Assembly (NCBI RefSeq): GCF_051020765.1
Contig: NW_027469187.1
Location: 372,001-436,000 of the forward strand
Reading direction: 5' to 3'
DNA length: 64,000 nucleotides
DNA from: Lasioglossum baleicum
Taxonomy: Eukaryota; Arthropoda; Insecta; Hymenoptera; Halictidae
This document shows, piece after piece, positions 1-12,919 of the stretch. How positions within the stretch are numbered: the stretch's first letter is position 1; every line of letters begins with the position of its first letter. Made by a program: the position numbers and the translations under genes. A model generated the notes under the pieces. It did no database searches. It was given only the letters and a program-made list of their open reading frames with translations, and was not told the DNA's origin.

Positions 1-2337
1 GTTACTACCCTCTGTGAAAGACGAACAGCTAAGCCAATAACATAACCTATCCAGTGCTCCGTAGAGTCAAATCTGGTATTCCGAGAGCCATTTCGCTGAA
101 CATTATTGGGAATAGACACCATAATTCACGCTTTGCATATTAAAGTAGAGCGCCAAACTATTTGAGAACGTGATCAATTTGTATCGTGTCAAACCTTTAA
201 CCGAAAGACTTACCTACCGTGAATCGAACCCGCTGTACCAAGAGTAAAACGCCGTTTACAGTGGAACAAATTACTATAAGTTCTAACGGCGGGCCCCTTA
301 ATTCCAGGAATAAATTCGAAGTTCGAGGGTCGAACCGTTCGAGGACGTTACCACCGTCTATGTGAGACGGACGGCTATGTGAATCGCTTCACCTATCCAG
401 GGATTCGGAGAGCCATATCAGGTAATCCGAAAGTAAATGCACTGAAGAGTATTGGCAACTGACACCCTAATTCACGGTTTGAATATTAAAGCAGGCTGTC
501 AAGCCGTTGTAGAACATTACCTATTCGTGTAGGGTTAAACATCATAGAGAATGCCGTACCCTCCGAAAATCTGACCAGCTGTATCGAGAGAAAAACAGCT
601 TGTACAGGGGTGCAAAATTTTATGCACTTTTGTGACGGGGGCAATAATTTCAGGTTTGCATCAGAAGCCGGAGGGCCAAACATTTGGAGAACGTTACCAC
701 CTGCTGCGAGATACGAACGTCTAAGTCAATTGCTTCACACATCTTGTGATTCTGATAGCCAAACTTAGTATTCCAGGAGTAAATCCGCAGTACAGTATTG
801 GCAATAGACACGTTAATTCACGGCCTGAACGTTAAAGTAGAGCATCAATTCGTTTGAGAGTGTTACCAATTTGTATCGAGTCAAACATTTCACCAAAAGC
901 CTTACCTGCTATGAACCTAACCCGCTGTGCCGAGAGTATAACATCGTGTTTAGTGTAAAATATTACTATAAATTTTAGTGGCGGGCTCCTTAATTTCATG
1001 TGTGAGTAAGAAGATCGAGATTCAACCAGCTGGATAACGTTACCACCTTGCTTGTGAGTAGCATCGCTAAGCCAATAGCTTCACCTATACTTTCACTCCG
1101 TGAGTCAAATCTGGAATTCCAGGAGGAAGTCTGCTGAAGAGTTTTGGCCATTGTCACCTTACTTCACGGTGTGAGTATTAACGTAGAGTTAATTCAAACC
1201 GTGTTGAACGTTACCTATTCGCATAGAGTCAACCCTTCTACAGACGACCTGAACTTTCGGGAAGCTTATCCCGCTGTAGGGAAGTGTTTTGGTCAGTGGT
1301 CCCGGAATGTTGCTTGTCGCACAGCTACGTCAATAGCATAACCTATCCTGTGATTCCGATATTTAAACCATGTCGTCCTGGAGTAAATGCGCTGATCGGT
1401 ATTAGCAGAAGACACCTTAGTTCACTGTGAGAATATTGAAGTACAGTATCAAATCGTTGTAGAACGTTACATATTGGTACCAACTCATCCCCTATATGGA
1501 AGGCCTTAGCTACCGAAAAGCTAACCCGCTGTATCCAGATTATTGCTTCGTTCTCAGAGCAACACATTAGTATGCATTTCAGTGACGGCACCCTTAATTG
1601 CATGCGTGAATTCGAAGATCGAGTGTCAAACCATTCGAAATAGTTACCACCTACTTTGAGAATCGAACGGCTCCGAGAGTCAAACCATGTATTCCTCGAA
1701 AAAATTTGCTGTTCAGTATGGTAATAAGAAACCCTATGTGACGGTATAAATGTTAATGTACACAGTCAAATTCCTATAGCACATTACCTACTGGTATAGA
1801 GTCAAACTTTTCACAGAAAGCCTTTCCATCGAGAAGATAACCCGCTGCATCGAGAGTAACTTCGTGTTCAGAGAAGCTGAATAGTAGGCATTTCAGTCAT
1901 GGGCACCTTAAACTGATGTATGAATTGCAAGATTGTTAATCAAACCTATCGAGAACGTTACCACCTTCTGTAAGATACGAACGGCTAAGTAAATAGCTTC
2001 ACGTATCCTGCGATACCGAGAGTTAAACCAGGTATTATAGCCATTAGTCCGCTGAAGAGTTTTGGCAATGAACACCTTAATTCACGGTTTGAATATAACG
2101 GTAGGGCGTCAAACTGTTTGAGAATCTTACCAATTGGTATAAAGCTAAACCTTTTACAGACGGCCGTATCTTCCGCGAACCACACCCGCTTCATCGGGAG
2201 TATAACTTCGTATTCAGATGATCAAATTAAGGAACATTTTAGTGACGTGGACCTTAATTTCGTTGTGAATACGAAGATGGAGGGTCAAACCGTTCGCAAA
2301 TGTTTCCACTTTCTTTGAGAGTCAAACGGTTGAGTCA

Positions 2338-2684
2338 ATAGCATCACCTATAGTAGCGATTCCAAGAGTCAAGCCTGGTATTCCAGGAGCAAATTTGCTG
2401 CACAGTATTAGAAATAGACACCTTTTTCGCGATATGAATATTAAAGTACAGAGTCAGTCCGCTGGAGAACGTTACCATTTGGTATAAGGTCATACTCCTT
2501 ACAAGACACCTTACCTTCCGAGAACATTAGCCGCAGTATCGAGGGTATAACTGCGGGTTCATGGAAACAAATTAGTAGACGTTTTAGCAGACGGACACCT
2601 TTATTTCATGTATGTACTAGAATATCGAATGTCATGGCGTTGGAGACCGTTACCACCTTCTTTGAGAGTCGAACGGCTGAGTCA
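2338..2684 (+). repeat. Representative family 1 dimer (half-unit structure)
   Basis: One unit shown to document the internal structure. The first part (GAATATTAAAGTACAGAGTC near 2438, then GGAGAACGTTACC) and the later part (TACTAGAATATCGAATGTC near 2615, then GGAGACCGTTACCACC) are two versions of the same sequence about 175 bp apart. In my consensus of all copies, half alpha (about 177 bp) ends in GAATTAGAAGATCGAGGGTC followed by AAACCGTTCGAGAACGTTACC-type sequence, and half beta (about 169 bp) has GAATATTAAAGTAGAGCGTC in the same place. Both also share a CACCTTAATT segment and a CCGAGA segment at matching offsets. The 346-bp unit is therefore a dimer of monomers close to nucleosome length. 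I see this in the sequence; a formal alignment was not run. Confidence 0.85.
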
Positions 2685-4659
2685 AAAGCTTCACCTATCC
2701 TGTTATTCCTAGAGTCAAACCAGGAATTCCGGGAGTCTCTCCGCTGCAAAGTATTGGTAATGGACGCCTTAACTGGCGGTTTGTATATTAAAGTAGAGCG
2801 TGAAAACGTTTGTGAACGTTACCAATTTTGATACATTCAAACGTTTTGCCGACGGCGGGAACTTACGCGAACCTCGCCCGCTTCATCAAGACCATAACTT
2901 CGTGTTTAGAGGATCAAATTATTACACACTCAAGTGACGTGGACCTTAATTTCATAATGAGTAATAAAATTAAGGGTCAAACCATTCGAGATAGATACCA
3001 CGTTCTTTGATATTGAAACGGTTACGACATTTGTTTCATACATCCTGTGGTTAAGAAAGTCAGAGGATAAATTCCGGGAGTAAATGCGCTGTCCAGCATT
3101 AGCGATAGATACCTTAAATCGAGGATTGAATATTGAAACAGATTGTTACACCGTGTGAGAACGTAACAATTGATATAAAATCAAACATTCTACCCAATGC
3201 CTTACCATCCGAGAAGATAACCAACCGTATCGAGAGTACAGCTTCATGTTTAGAGAAACAAAATAGTACACAATTTAGTGACGGCACCTTAAATTCATTT
3301 AAGAATTAGAATATCGAGATTTAAAGCCTTGGAGAACGTTACCACCTTGTGTTAGAGACGAACTGCTAAGTCAATAGCTTCACCTTTTCAGTACTTCGCA
3401 GAGGCAAAGCCGGTATTCCGGGAGTACATCCGCTGAAGTGTATTGCCCAAACACACCTTTATTCACGGTATAAATATTAAGGTACTGGTTCGATCCGCCG
3501 GAGAACATTATCTCAATTAACATAAGGTAATACTTTTTACCCAATACCTTACCTTCCGAGATCCCAATCCACTGTACCGAGTTTCGAGCTTAGTGTTCAC
3601 GGAAATTAATGGGTAGACATTTCAGCAGACGGACACCTCAGTGCCACGTATGAATAGCAAAATCGAGAGTCAAACTAATCGAGAACGTTTGCACCTTTTT
3701 TATATAGTCGTACGGCTATGTCGTTAGCTTCTCCTGCCCTGTAATGCCGAGAGTCAAGCCAGGTACTCCGGGAGTCTATCCGATGCACAGTATTGGTAAT
3801 TGACTCCATAAATCACAACTCGAATATGAAAGTCGATCGTAAAACCGTTGTACTACGTTACCTATTCGTATAGAATCAAACATTCTTCCGAAGGCCTTAC
3901 CTCCCGAGTAGTTCATCCAACTGTAGGGGGTGCCATGCATAGTAATCACGGAAACAAATTAGTATACATTTTATAAGAAGCCACATTATTTTCATGCACG
4001 TATTGCAAAATCGAATGTCAAACAGCTCGCGAAAGTTGCCACCGTCGTCGGGAGTCGAATGGTTAAGTCTCACGTACCATACGATTCCGGGAGTCAAACA
4101 TGGTTATTAGGCAGGAAATCAGCTGAACAGTACATGCAATGGACACCTTAATTCATGGTATGACTATTAATCTACAGATCCAAGCCGTTCGAGGACATTA
4201 CTTATTGCTATAGAGTAAAACATTTGAGGGAAGGCCTTGCATTCGAATAGCTAACCCTCTGTATCATGAATGTAACTTCGTGTTCCGAGAAGCAAATTAG
4301 TAAACATTTTAGTGTCGGTGGCCTTAACTTCATGTATGTATTGGATAATCGATGGTAAAGCCGATCGTGATAGTTACCACCTTATTTGAGAATCGAACGC
4401 CTTAGTTATTAGCTTCACCTACCCTATCATTCCGGGAGTCAAACCAGGAATTTCGGGCGTAAATTCGTAGAACAGTGTTGCCATTAGACACCTTAACGCA
4501 CGGTTTTAATATGAAAGTAGAGAATCACTCCAATTGTGAACGTTACCAATTGGTATAAGGTCGAACGTTTTACTGAAAACCTTATACTGCGAATGTCTTA
4601 TTCACTGTATATGAGAGTGTAGCATCGTGTATAGAGGAACAAATTATTATATGCTATGC

Positions 4660-4740
4660 AGACGGGCACCTTAATTTCACGTATGAGTATTAAGGCAGAC
4701 CACGAATCCGTTGCAGAACGTTACACATCAGAATAGAGAC
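4660..4740 (+). repeat. Half-unit junction in family 1 (alpha to beta switch)
   Basis: The alpha-type segment GGGCACCTTAATTTCACGTA runs directly into the beta-type segment TATTAAGGCAGACC and then a beta tail, so this stretch contains an odd number of half-units. The spacing between the flanking AGTCAATAGC-type landmarks (about 4401 and 4926) is near 523 bp, about 1.5 units. This fits misaligned recombination between the two homologous halves. Confidence 0.7.
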
Positions 4741-5984
4741 TAACCATTTACCGATGGTCTTACATTTCGAGCTGATAATCCGCCGTGTGGAGAGTATAAC
4801 ATTGTGTTCAGACAAAGACCACAGTATTCTTTTGAGTGGTGGTCATCATAAGTTTTTGTATGAATTGCAAGATAGAGGGACAAATCGATCCAGAACGATA
4901 CCACGTTCCTTGAGGGACAAGCAACTAAGTCAATGGCTCCACCTATCCTACGATTCCGATATTCAAATCAGGTATTCCGGGACACAATTCGCTGTACAGT
5001 ATTGGTAATAGACACCCCAATACACGGTTTGAATATTAACGCAGGCCGTCAAGCCGTAGTATCATTACCTCTTGCTGTAGTGTCAAACTTCATACAGAAT
5101 GCCTTGCCCTCCGAAAAACTAACCCGCAGTATCGAGAGTATGACACCGTGTTCAGAGGGACGAATTAGTGTACATTTTACTGTATGCCACCTTAATATCA
5201 TTTATGAATCAGAAGCTCGAGTGTCAAACCGTTCGAGAATGTTATCACCTTCATCGTGATTCAAACGGTTATATCAATAGCTTCTTACATCCTGTGATTC
5301 AGAGTGTCAAGCGACACATTCCGGGTGTAAATGCGCTGTATAGAATTGGCAATAGATCCCTTAATTCACGACCTGAATATTAAAATAGAGCGTCAAAACG
5401 TTTGAGAACGTTACCAATTGCCATAAAGTCAAACCATTTACCGAATGGCTTACCGTCCGAGAAGCTAACCCGCCCTATAGAGAGAAGTTACGTGTTTAGG
5501 GCTACACATTGGTAAGCCTTTTTGTAACGTGGACCCTAATTTCATAACGAATAAGGTGATCGAGGGTGAAATCGCTTCAGATCGTTACCACCTCAGTGAG
5601 AGACGAACTGCAAAATCAGTCGCATCACATAACCTGTGGATCCGAGAGTCAACCCAGGTAATCCGCGTCTAATCCTGATGTACAGTGTTGGCATTAGACA
5701 CGCAATTTTTCAGCATGAATATTAAAGGACGGAGTCAAAGCGTAGTAGAACGATACCTATTGCTCTATAGTCAGAATTTTTACAGTAGGCCCTATTTTCC
5801 GAGTAGTTATCATGCTGTATCAGGATTATATCTTCGTGGTCGGAAAATCAAATTATTATACATTATAGTGACTGGCACCTTACTTTCAAGTATGAATAGG
5901 ACTGTCGAGCGACAATGCGTCCGATAACGTTACCACCTTTTGTGAAAGACGAACGGCTAAGCAAATCGCTTTACCCATGCTACA

Positions 5985-6300
5985 ATGCCGAGTGTCAATT
6001 CAAGAATTCCGGGAGTAAATCCGCTGATTGGAAATGACAATAATCACTTCAACTCACTATATGAATATTAATGTACATCGTCAAACCGCTGGAGAACGTT
6101 ACCAATTTATAGTACTTCCTATTCCTTATCAGACACCTTTCCTTCCTAGAACTGAAACCGCTGTAGCGAATGACATGCTTAGTGCTTACGGAAGGAAATT
6201 AGGAGACATTTTAGCAGACAGACAACATCTTTTTCATGTATGAATTAGAAGATCGAGTGACAAACCGATCGATAACGCTATCAGATTCTACCAGATTCGT
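5985..6300 (+). repeat. Variant family 1 unit shared with 11860-12165
   Basis: This unit and the one about 5.86 kb downstream share many variants not found in neighbours: TTCAACTCAC, AGACACCTTTCCTTCCTAGA (6131 and 11990), GACGGACAGCAT or GACAGACAACAT with TTTTTCATGTATG, and an ATATTAGATTC or CTATCAGATTC segment in place of ACCACCTTC. The 5859-bp spacing equals about 17 units. This suggests an old higher-order repeat or segmental duplication in the forward array that has since decayed. Confidence 0.6.
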
Positions 6301-9300
6301 ACAGCTAAGTCAGTAGCTTCACCTCTTCCGTGATTCGGAGAGACAAACCAGGAATTCCTGGAGTAAATCCGCTGATGAGTATTGGAAATTGACACCGTAG
6401 TTCACGGTTTGAATACTAAATTAGAGCGTCAAACCGTTTTAGATCGTTGCCAATTCATATAAGCCAAACACTTTACAGATGGCCTTACCATCGGTGAAGC
6501 TAACCCGCAGTTTCTGGATTATAAGTTCGTGTTCAGAGGATCAAATTCCTTTAGTCACAGGGACCTTTATTTCATTATGAATAAGAAGATCAAGGTTCAA
6601 ACCTTTCGAGAAAATTGGCACCTACTATTATAGACGAACAGCTAAGTCAATAGCTTCACCTATCCTGCTACACCGTTAGTCAAACCAAGTATTCCGGGAG
6701 TCAATGCGGTGTACAATATGGGCGGTGGACTCCCTAATTTACGGTTTGAATATTAAACTACAGAGTCTAAACTTTGTAGAACGTTACCAATTTGTATAGC
6801 GTCAAAAATTTTACCGAAGATCATCTCCTCCGAGTACCAAATCCGTGGTATCGTCAGTATTACTTCGTAATCAGAGATACAAATTAGTATACATTTTAGC
6901 AACGGGCACCTTACTTTCACGTCTGAGTTCGAAGATTGAGTGTCAAAAGTTTCGAGAAAACTAGCAGTTCTTTGGGACTTGAACGGCTGTGTCAATAGCT
7001 GCAACTATACTGTGATTCCGAGAATCAACCCTTGTATTTAACGAATAAATCCGCTGAATATTAGTGGCAATAGACACCATAATTCACGATATGGAAATCA
7101 AAGTAGCAAGCCAAACCGTTTGAGAACGCTACCAATTGTTATAACGTCATACTCTTCTTCGCATACCTTACCTTCCGAGGACATTAGGCGCAGTATAGTG
7201 GGTATAATATCCTGTACAGGAAACCAAATGAGTATACATTTTAGTGACGGGCACCTCAAATTCATGTATGAATAAGAAGATCGCGTGTCAAACCGCTCGC
7301 GAACGTTTCCTCCATCCTTCAGGTTCGAACGGATAAGTCAATAGCTTCACCTATCCTGTTGTTCCTATAACCAAACCAGGTATTACCGGATACAATAAGC
7401 TGTGCACTATTGGTAATGAACTCCTGAATTTAGGGTTTTAATATTGAAGTACAGAGTGTAACCCTTATAGATCGTTACCTGTAGGTATAAAGTCAAACGC
7501 TTTACTGCAGACCTTACTCGCCGAAGACTTAACCCGCTCTATCGAGAGTATAACATGGTGCTCAGAGGACCAAACGAGTAAACATTTTAGCACCGTGCAC
7601 CTTAATTTCATGAATGAAATAGAAAATCGAAGTTCCAGAACGTTAGCACCTTCTTTGAGGAACGAATGTAGTCAATATCTACAACTATCCTGTGACTCCG
7701 AAAGTCCAATCCGGTACTCCGCGAGACGATCTGCATTTCAATGTGGGAATTAGGCACCCTATTTCACGGTATAAGTATTAATGTATACAGTCATACCGTT
7801 GTAGCACATCACCTATTGGTGGAGTGTAAAGCATTTAAACGGAGTCCATACCATCCCAGAAGTTATCACCCTGTATCAAGAGTATAACTACGTACTCAGG
7901 CACGCAAATTAATATACATTTTTATGACATGCACCAGAATTTCATGCATTAATTATCATATCGAGTGTCAAACCGTTCGAGCACGATACCACCCTCTTTG
8001 AGTGTCGACCGTCTATATCAATAGCTGCATCTATCCTGTGATTGCGAGAGCCAAACTAAGTTTTACGGGAGCAAATTCGCCGAATGGTATTGGCAATATA
8101 ATCCTTAGTTCACGACATGAATGCTAAAGCAGGTTGACAAACCGTTGAAGAACGTTACCTACTCGTATAGCGTCAAACCTGATACCGAAACTCTTCCCTT
8201 CGAAGAAGCTGTCCCGCCGTATCCAGAGAATAACTTAGTATTCAGAGAAACACATTTGTATACATTTTTTAGACGGACACCATAATTTCGTACATGAATT
8301 AGAAGATCGGTTGTCAAACCCGACCAGAGCTTCACCACGTTCGCTGAGAGTTGAACGGCTAATTCGATAGCTTCACCAATCCAGTATTTCCGAGAGTCAT
8401 ACCAGGTATTACAGGAGTCTATCCGCTGTACCCTATTCGTTAAGGACACCTTAATTCGCGGCATGATTATAACAGTAGGACCTCAAACTGTATGAGAGCG
8501 TTATCAATCGGTATAAAGTTAAACGTTTTACAGAGGCCTAACCGTCCGAAAAAATAACGGGCTGCATCGAGATTATTACTTCGTGTTCAGAGAAAGAAAT
8601 TAGTGATCGTATCAGTGTCAGGCACCTTATCTTCATGTATGAATTAGAAGATCAACGCTAAATCAGTTCGAGACCGTTACTAATTTCAATACTATTTGAA
8701 CAGGTAAGTCAATAGCTTCACCTATCCTGCGATTCGGAGAGGCAAACCGGGTATTCCAGGAGTCAGTTCGCTGAACAGTATTGGCCGCAGACACCGTAAA
8801 TCATGGTATGATGATTAATGTAGATCGTTCATCGGTCTGAGAAAGTTGCAAATTGGAATAAAGTCAATAGTTTTACTGAAGAACTTGCACTCCAAAGACA
8901 ATCTCGCTGCAACGAGAGCAAATCGTCGTGTTCAGGGAAGTAATTTAGTATGCGTTTTTGTGACAGGCACCTTAATTTCATGTATGAATTAGAAGGTCGA
9001 AGGTCAAACCGATCGAGAACACTGCCACCTTTTTTCAGAGAAGCACAACTGAGTCAATAGCTTCATGAATCCTGTGATTCCGAGAGTCATGACATGTATT
9101 CCGGGAGTAAATGCGCTGTACCGTATTGGTCATAAACACCTTAATTCACGGTATGAAAAATAAAGTACAGATTCACAATACTGTAGACCCTTACATATTT
9201 CCATGGAATAACCCTATTTGGCGAAAGCCTTACCTTCCGAGTACATATCCCGCTGTTTCTGGAGTGTATCGTCGTGATCAGAGAAACAAGCAGGTAAACA

Positions 9301-9734
9301 TTTTAGTGGCAGTCACCATAATTTCATGTATGATGTCGAAGGTCAAGGGTCCAACCGTTCCAGAACGTTACCACACTCATTGTGATTCAAACGGCTACGT
9401 CAAGAGCTTCACCTATGCAGCGATTCCGAGAGTCAAATCAGGTAATACGCCAGTAAGTCCGCTGCAGTTTATTGGCAACTGACACCTTAATTCGCGGTAT
9501 GAATACTAATGTGGAGAGTCCAACCGGCAAAGATCATTTCCAATCACCATAATGTCATTCCTTTAACCGAATACCATACCATCCGAGAACCTACATCGCT
9601 GTATCCAGTGTCCAGCTTAATGTTCTCGGAACCAAATTTGAAGACATTTTAGCGAACGAACACCATATTTCTGTGAATAATTATCATCACCGAGAGTCAT
9701 TGCGTTCGACATCGTTACCACATTCTGTGAGAGA

Positions 9735-9750
9735 CGATCTTGTGATTCCA
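9735..9750 (+). repeat. Small internal deletion in a family 1 unit
   Basis: The sequence passes from GTGAGAGACGA straight to TCTTGTGATTCC, so about 25-30 bp that normally holds the CGGCTAAGTCAATAGCTTC segment is missing. A similar loss is seen at about 1674, where GAACGGCT is followed directly by CCGAGAGTC. These are private lesions of single copies. Confidence 0.65.
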
Positions 9751-10075
9751 AGAGTCAAACCAGGTACTCCGGCCGTAAGTCAGCTGAGGAGTAATGGCAA
9801 TAGAAACCTTAATTCACGGATTGAGTATTAAATCTGAGCATCAAACCATTGTAGAGCTTTACCTATTCGTATAAACTCAAACCTTTTACCGCAAACCGTA
9901 CTTTCCGATAACCTAACTGGCTGTATCATACGTGTAACATCGTGTTTAGAGAAGCAAGTAAGTACACATTTTAGTGACGGGCTCCGTCATATCATTTGTG
10001 AATTCGAATATCCGGGGCCAGACCGTTCGAGAACGTGGCCACAATCCTAGATGTTCGAACAGCTAACACAATAGC

Positions 10076-10115
10076 AACTTTGAGAGTTGAACTGCCAAGT
10101 CAGTAGTTTCACCTG
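10076..10115 (+). repeat. Family 1 unit carrying the 37-bp tandem-duplication marker (copy 1)
   Basis: After CAGCTAACACAATAGC comes an extra ACTTTGAGAGTTGAACTGCC, and the unit then resumes with AAGTCAGTAGTTTCACC. The extra stretch of about 37 bp duplicates the TTTGAGAGTCGAACGGC segment of the unit. The same insertion, with the tell-tale ACACAATAG variant, is found at 18931, 20348 and 21755, so it marks one subfamily of dimers. Confidence 0.7.
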
Positions 10116-12259
10116 TCCTGTACTTGAGCAAGCCAAACCAGGTACTTCGGGAGAAATCAGCTGATCAGTATAGGTATTAGACACACTACATCACGGTATA
10201 ACGACTAGAGTTCAGAGTCAGACCGTTGTAGAAAGTTACCTACTGGTATAGAGTCAAACTTTTAACCGAATGACTTACCTTCCTCGAATGTATCCCGCTA
10301 TATCGAGAGTAATACTTCGTGTTCAGGCACGCAAATTAGTACACATCTTGGTGACGGGCATACTAATGTGATGTATGGAATGGAAGATTGAGGGTCAGAC
10401 CGTTCGAGATCGTTGCCACCTTCTGCGTGAAAAGGCACATATAAGACAATAGCTACACCTATCCTGTGATTCGGAGAGTCACACTAGGTACACCAGCAGT
10501 ATATCCGCTGAAGACGATTGACAATGTACACCTTAATTCTCGGCTTTAATGTTAAGGTACAGACTCAATCCGTTTGAAAACGTTAACAAATGCTATGGTG
10601 TCAAACGTTCTACACTAGGGCGTACCTTCCGCGAAACTACCACGCCGTAGCGAGAGTATCATTTCGTGTTTAGAGAAAGAAATTATTCTTCCTTTCTGTG
10701 GCGGGTGCCTTAACTTCATGTATGAAATAAAACATCGAGGGTCAACCGGTCGAGAACGATGCCCGCTTCTGTGGGAGGAGAACGGCTAAGTCAATAGTTT
10801 TATGTATCCTGCGATTTCGAGTATCAATCCAGGTATTCAGGGAATAAATCCGCCGTACAATATTTTCAATAGATACCATAATTCGCCGATATAATATTAA
10901 AATAGACCGCCACACCGTATGATAACGTTACTAATTGCTATAAAGTCAAGCGTATTAAGGAATGCCTTAACGCACGAGCAGCTAAACCACTGCGTCGAGA
11001 GAATTGATACACATTTAGGGATGCACATTAGTAAACATTTTAGTCACGGGACGTTAATTTCGTTACGGATAAGAACATCGATGGTCGAAATTTTCATGAA
11101 AGCTACCATCTTCTGCGAGCGCCGAACGGCGAAGTCAATATCTTAACCCAGCCTGTGATTCCTGGAACTTCGACTGGTATTCCAGGAGTAAGTCCGCATA
11201 CAGTATTGGCAATAGATACCATAATTCACTCTATGGTTATAAAAATAGGGTGTCAAACCGTCAGCGAACATCACCAATTCGTATTAAGTCATTCTTTTCA
11301 CCGAATACCTTACATTCTTAGAACCTAACACACTGCAGCTGGTATCTCACTTTTTCCTCACGGAAACAAATTCGTAGACATTTTAGTGGAAGCACATCAC
11401 ATTTTTGTGTATAAATATCAACATCTGCAGTCAAAGCGATCGAGATCGTTACCACCTCCTTTTAGAGTCGAACCGCTGAGATAACAGCTTCACCCATAGT
11501 AGTGATTCCAAGAGTCAAGCCTGGTATTCCAGGAGTAAATCCGCTGAGCAGTTTTGGCGGTAGAAACATTAATTCACCGCATGACTATTGAAGTAGAGAG
11601 TCCAACCACTGGTGTACATTACAGGTCGGTACAAAGTCATTCTTCTTACAGATTACCTTACCTTCCGCGAAGATAACTGGCAGCAGGGTGTACGTTGCTT
11701 CGGGCTCAGAGAAACAAATTAGTATACATTTTAATGGCGGGATCCTTAATTACATGAATGAATAACTAGATCGAATGTCAAGCGAACGTTATCACCGCAT
11801 TTGAAGGTCGCACAACTGAGTCAACAGCTGCAGCTATCCTGTGATTCCGAGAGGCAAATCAGGTATTCCAGGTAAAAATTCGCTGAGCTGTACTGGCAAT
11901 CAACATTTCAACTCACAAAATGAATATTAATGTACAGCGCCAAACCGCTGGAGACCGTTACCAACTAATATAACGTCATACACCTTCCCAGACACCTTTC
12001 CTTCCTAGAACCAAACACGCTGTAGGGAATGCATAGTGCTCACGGACGCAAATTTGGAGTCGTTTTATTAGACGGACAGCATGTTTTTCATGTATGAATT
12101 AGAAGATCGAGTGTCAAACCGTTCGAAAACGATATTAGATTCGCTGAGGGCAGCACATCTAAGTCAGTAGCTTCACATATTCTGCGATTCGGAGAGACAA
12201 ACCGGGTATTCCTAGAGTACATCCGGTGGACTGTATTGGTAATAGACACCTTCATTCAC

Positions 12260-12335
12260 GGTCTGAAGATCAAAATAGTACGTCAGGCCGTTTGAGAAAG
12301 TTACCACCCTCTTTGAGAGTCAAACGGATAAGTCA
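12260..12335 (+). repeat. Half-unit deletion in family 1 (beta to alpha fusion)
   Basis: A beta head (GGCCGTTTGAGAAAGTTACC) is joined directly to an alpha tail (ACCCTCTTTGAGAGTC), skipping one half. Adjacent AAGTCAGTAG landmarks at 12161 and 12330 are only 169 bp apart instead of about 346. The crossover lies in the GAACGTTACC core that both halves share. Confidence 0.8.
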
Positions 12336-12919
12336 GTAGCTTCATCTATCCAGTGATTCGGACAGACGAACCTGGTGTTCGTGGAGTAAACCCGCTGTAC
12401 AGTATTGCCAGTTGATTCCTTAATTCGCGGAGCGGATATTAAAATAGAGCATCACACCCTTTGTGTACGTTTCCAATTGTTATAAAGTCAATCGTTTAAC
12501 AGGGAGGCCGTACCTTCCGCGAACCTCACCAGCTGTAGCGAGAGTATGACTACATATTCGTGGAAGCGTAGGAGATCGATCGTCAAACCGTTCGAGAACG
12601 GCAACACCATCATTGACGGTCGGACGTCTAAGTCAGTTTCTTTATCTGTCCTGCGATTCCGAGAATCCAGGTATTCCTGGAATAATCCGCTGAACAGTAT
12701 TGGCAATAGACAGCTTATTTCACGATATGAATAATAAAGTAGAGAGTCGAACCGCGGGAGTGCGTAACGTATTTGTATAGAGTCAAACTCTTTCCCGAAG
12801 GCCTAACCTCCAGAGATTCTAACCCGCTGCATCGAGCGTATAACACCGTGTTCAATAAAACAAATTACACAACATTCTATTGGCGGGCACCACAACTTCA
12901 CGTTTGAATATGAAGATCG

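Noticed and set aside
290..322. Heat-shock element (TTCnnGAA) in the CCGTTCGAGAACG core
   Set aside because: Only two pentamers are present, where three or more are normally needed, and the match is short enough to occur by chance in a 346-bp unit.
9111..9482. 123-codon open frame as a candidate gene
   Set aside because: Same reason: it follows the satellite unit and has no start context, codon pattern or domain that sets it apart from neighbouring copies.
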